Assembly: GCA_947385185.1 (NCBI GenBank)
Contig: CANDJX010000024.1
Location: 1 to 15,940, forward strand
DNA: 15,940 nucleotides
Source: an uncultured Clostridia bacterium
Lineage (GTDB): Bacteria > Bacillota > Clostridia > Christensenellales > Pumilibacteraceae
Direction: 5' to 3'
The translations under genes and the position numbers were made by a program. Shown piece after piece: positions 14,437-15,940 of this stretch. Within the stretch, counting starts at the first letter, position 1; every line of letters starts with the position of its first letter. The notes beneath the pieces are model-generated. The model did not search any database. It worked only from the letters and a program-made list of their open reading frames with translations, and had not been told where the DNA came from.

Positions 14437-14458
14437 TTTTGCAAGTGTACTTGCAAAA
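14437..14458. promoter_or_regulatory. Perfect 22-bp palindrome, candidate operator
   Basis: TTTTGCAAGT and ACTTGCAAAA are perfect inverted arms of 10 bp with a 2-bp centre. The site lies between the probable -10 and the Shine-Dalgarno of the metalloprotease gene. An extra half-like TTGCAA occurs at 14396-14401, near the predicted transcription start. The symmetry suits a dimeric repressor; the XRE-like protein two genes on is an obvious candidate, by position only. It could also fold in the mRNA. Confidence 0.55.
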
Positions 14459-14474
14459 ATTCGCAGGAGGTCAT

Positions 14475-15215
14475 ATGAACGATAGCGAATTCAATCCAAG
14501 CGAAGACTACGTAGATACCATAAAAAATATGCAAGCGCTGTATGCCTTTTGGAATCGCGTATACTTTAACGGAGAGCTAACCACTCCGGTGATAACCGTG
14601 AGACAGGATATGAAGGGTAGGGCATACGGTTGGTTTGTTCCCTATAGGGTATGGACAACCGGCGAGAGTTACGAAGGTAGCGTTGAAATCAATATGTGTT
14701 CGCAGTGGTTGGATCGTCCGTTAGAAGAAATCGCCGGAACGATGCTTCACGAAATGTGTCACCACTTCGCATATGTAAAACATATTAAAGATACTTCGCG
14801 CTATGGTTACTATCATAATAAGCATTTCAAGGATATAGCCGAGAAACATGGACTCAATGTGGAGAACGCCGGAAGATATCACGGGTGGTGTAAAACGGAG
14901 CTTACGGAAGAAAGCAAATTGAGTCTAACAAAATTTGTTCAGCAAGGAAGAATCCTTTATGATCTTAGGACGCGGCATGAGCCCAGTTGGTTTGGCTCGG
15001 CGGAAGGAGAGACAAATATAGTCAAGCAGCGCAAGCCGTCCAGCACACGCAAGTTGACGTGTCCTTGTTGTGAGATAAGCGTACGAGCGACAAAAGACGT
15101 ATATGTGATATGCGGGAACTGCAAAACCGCACTTATCCCAGAGCGAAGAGATACCGATTGTGATCCCAACCAAGATATGTCGTGGGTGAGCATTGCAGCA
15201 GAAGCCAAATTGTAA
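14475..15215 (+). CDS. SprT-like zinc metalloprotease with C-terminal zinc ribbon
   Basis: A 246-residue protein starting at ATG 14475 behind AGGAGG (14465-14470); the in-frame codon at 14439 lies inside the palindrome and is rejected. Residues 14-140 form a SprT-like domain: ALYAFWNRVYFNGELTTPVI is the usual opening, and MLHEMCHHFAY (90-100) holds the zinc site H92-E93 and H96, with H114 or H117 in YYHNKHF as the third ligand. Residues 196-216 form a zinc ribbon (CPCC and CGNC; pairs C196/C199 and C213/C216). SprT-like proteins cleave proteins, and Spartan relatives act on DNA-protein crosslinks; the target here is unknown. No signal peptide, so it is cytoplasmic. It is first in an operon with the XRE-like gene 32 bases downstream. 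Confidence 0.85.
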   Translation: MNDSEFNPSEDYVDTIKNMQALYAFWNRVYFNGELTTPVITVRQDMKGRAYGWFVPYRVWTTGESYEGSVEINMCSQWLDRPLEEIAGTMLHEMCHHFAYVKHIKDTSRYGYYHNKHFKDIAEKHGLNVENAGRYHGWCKTELTEESKLSLTKFVQQGRILYDLRTRHEPSWFGSAEGETNIVKQRKPSSTRKLTCPCCEISVRATKDVYVICGNCKTALIPERRDTDCDPNQDMSWVSIAAEAKL

Positions 15216-15247
15216 TTCATATAAAATTTCTCTTTGGAGGTGTACAT

Positions 15248-15688
15248 ATGAAACATCGCAATCTTCCCAGAACGGGAATAGAAGACGATCAGGAGACGGT
15301 TAAATTGCTCATGGAATTTGCCAGTCCGCTCCGCGGCAAACTCCCGACTTTATCGGAGTATTTAAACCGTCAGATGGACGAGAAGAAAATGAGCGCGCCG
15401 GATATTTATCATCGTGCCGACCTCGATCGTCAGACGTTCAATCGTATTATTCAATTTGGAAGTGCGGTTAGGGCAAGCAAGCGAACGCTTTTGCAGGTTG
15501 CTATCGGCATCTATGCGTCTGAACGTGAGGCAAACGACTTGTTGGGTACTTGCGGATTTACGTTCGAATTATCAGCAACGGAAGATCAAGCTTTTCTCTT
15601 TTGCATCCGAAACGGCTTCTACGATATGTACTTTGTCTACGAAGCAATGGAAATTCTTTCGAGAGCGCAGCCCAAGAAAGAGAAGTAA
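15248..15688 (+). CDS. XRE-like protein resembling the C-terminal domain of macrodomain proteins
   Basis: A 146-residue protein starting at ATG 15248 with GGAGG at 15236-15240. Residues 34-138 follow a pattern I know from the C-terminal part of some Firmicutes macrodomain proteins: TLSEYLNRQMDEKKMSAPDI, YHRADLDRQTFNRII, ASKRTLLQVAIGI, EANDLLGTCGF and NGFYDMYFVYEAM. The central helices look like a Cro/XRE helix-turn-helix (about 37-90). Here the domain is free-standing, without a macrodomain. It may be a repressor of this operon or a protein-interaction module. It follows the SprT-like gene closely and is co-oriented with the next gene. The family relation is from memory of the motif, not from a search. 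Confidence 0.7.
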   Translation: MKHRNLPRTGIEDDQETVKLLMEFASPLRGKLPTLSEYLNRQMDEKKMSAPDIYHRADLDRQTFNRIIQFGSAVRASKRTLLQVAIGIYASEREANDLLGTCGFTFELSATEDQAFLFCIRNGFYDMYFVYEAMEILSRAQPKKEK

Positions 15689-15847
15689 TTTTTAGAATGA
15701 CACAAAGTATTGGTTGAATGTGATAAGATGAGAGCGTTAAAACGAAAGATACACGGGAAGCACTTTCTTATAATCATATATAACGGATATCAGCATGAGT
15801 AATCATGTAGATATAAAATTTTAGCCAAAGGGCAAAGGAGTAACAAG
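15689..15847. other. Intergenic spacer before the last gene
   Basis: 159 bases. A TATAAT at 15769-15774 could be a -10, but no good -35 lies 16-18 bp upstream. A nine-residue mini-frame (15795-15824) has no Shine-Dalgarno. AAAGGAG at 15834-15840 serves the gene starting at 15848. No terminator is visible after the XRE-like gene, so read-through into the last gene is possible. Confidence 0.5.
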
Positions 15848-15940
15848 ATGAAAAACTTCAAACAGGGTGAGTGCGAACTCATGGTGGACGTGACCTTCCA
15901 CGGCGGCGACGAAGAGCTGATCGAGGACGTGACCTTCCAC
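15848..15940 (+). CDS. Unrecognised protein with internal DVTFH repeat (3' partial)
   Basis: An ATG at 15848 follows AAAGGAG (15834-15840) with 7-nt spacing, and 31 codons run to the window edge. The visible product begins MKNFKQGECELMVDVTFHGG and contains DVTFH twice, 13 residues apart. The coding DNA repeats the 15-mer GACGTGACCTTCCAC at 15887 and 15926, so an acidic tandem-repeat protein may be starting. Codons here (GTG, ACC, TTC, CTG, ATC) are richer in G+C than in the genes just upstream. No family recognised. Confidence 0.65.
   Translation, partial: MKNFKQGECELMVDVTFHGGDEELIEDVTFH
15887..15940 (+). repeat. 39-bp-period direct repeat at the window edge
   Basis: GACGTGACCTTCCAC occurs exactly at 15887-15901 and 15926-15940, a 39-bp period equal to 13 codons. 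The second unit is cut by the window end, so the number of copies is unknown. Confidence 0.75.

Larger units (their letters stand above)
14234..14474. other. Intergenic region: terminator, promoter, palindrome
   Basis: About 240 bases without a gene. The left half holds the HAD-gene terminator, the middle a probable -10 with a poor -35, and the right end a perfect palindrome and an AGGAGG ribosome-binding site (14465-14470) for the metalloprotease gene. Confidence 0.7.

Noticed and set aside
14439..14474. Earlier start for the SprT-like gene
   Set aside because: It would begin inside the palindrome without a ribosome-binding site, whereas ATG 14475 follows AGGAGG at the right distance.
15887..15940. 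CRISPR-like direct repeat
   Set aside because: The period is in frame inside a gene with a good ribosome-binding site, spacing is too short for repeat-spacer units, and no cas genes are visible.

Overview
The window looks like a chromosomal segment of an uncultured Clostridia-type Firmicute, probably a gut lineage of spore-former ancestry. The main evidence is the order yqfC-yqfD-phoH-HD hydrolase-ybeY-era-recO followed by pyruvate phosphate dikinase, which is characteristic of Clostridia. The core genes use GC-rich, CpG-rich codons. A finer placement (for example Christensenellales) would be a guess. No rRNA, tRNA or CRISPR array is visible.

Region 1 (1-2039) is a tightly packed trio of charged coiled-coil proteins of unknown function. 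The first is a membrane-anchored protein cut by the left window edge, with a Glu/Arg coiled coil and a Met/Gln/Pro low-complexity tail. Two small coiled-coil proteins follow. A structured non-coding stretch (2040-2498) ends this unit with a strong terminator and may hold a small antisense ORF.

Region 2 (2499-8017) is a seven-gene operon in which every gene overlaps the next by 4 to 14 bases: yqfC, yqfD, phoH, a 7TM-HD phosphohydrolase without the usual extracellular sensor, ybeY, era and a shortened recO. It joins sporulation proteins to RNA/ribosome maturation (YbeY, Era, PhoH), probable cyclic-di-AMP breakdown and recombinational repair. dgkA and cdd, often found between ybeY and era in relatives, are absent. 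A terminator hairpin overlaps the end of recO.

Region 3 (8077-10878) is ppdK as a clean single-gene unit: consensus-like promoter, leader, GTG start after a good Shine-Dalgarno, full-length PPDK with both catalytic residues, and a strong terminator.

Region 4 (about 10880-15940) is accessory DNA. It begins directly after the ppdK terminator with a sharp shift to A+T-rich sequence and different codon use. It contains an orphan IS21 IstA-like HTH protein, inverted repeats and a long hairpin in non-coding DNA, a remnant gene, a DUF2971-type protein lacking its N-terminal part, an HTH-HAD phosphatase fusion with its own promoter and terminator, and then an operon: SprT-like zinc metalloprotease, an XRE-like protein resembling the C-terminal domain of some macrodomain proteins, and the start of an unrecognised protein with an internal repeat. 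A perfect 22-bp palindrome lies between the probable promoter and the sprT-like start and may be an operator. This right-hand cassette and the DUF2971/HAD pair are the best candidates for something undescribed, but no known defence system can be named from the sequence.
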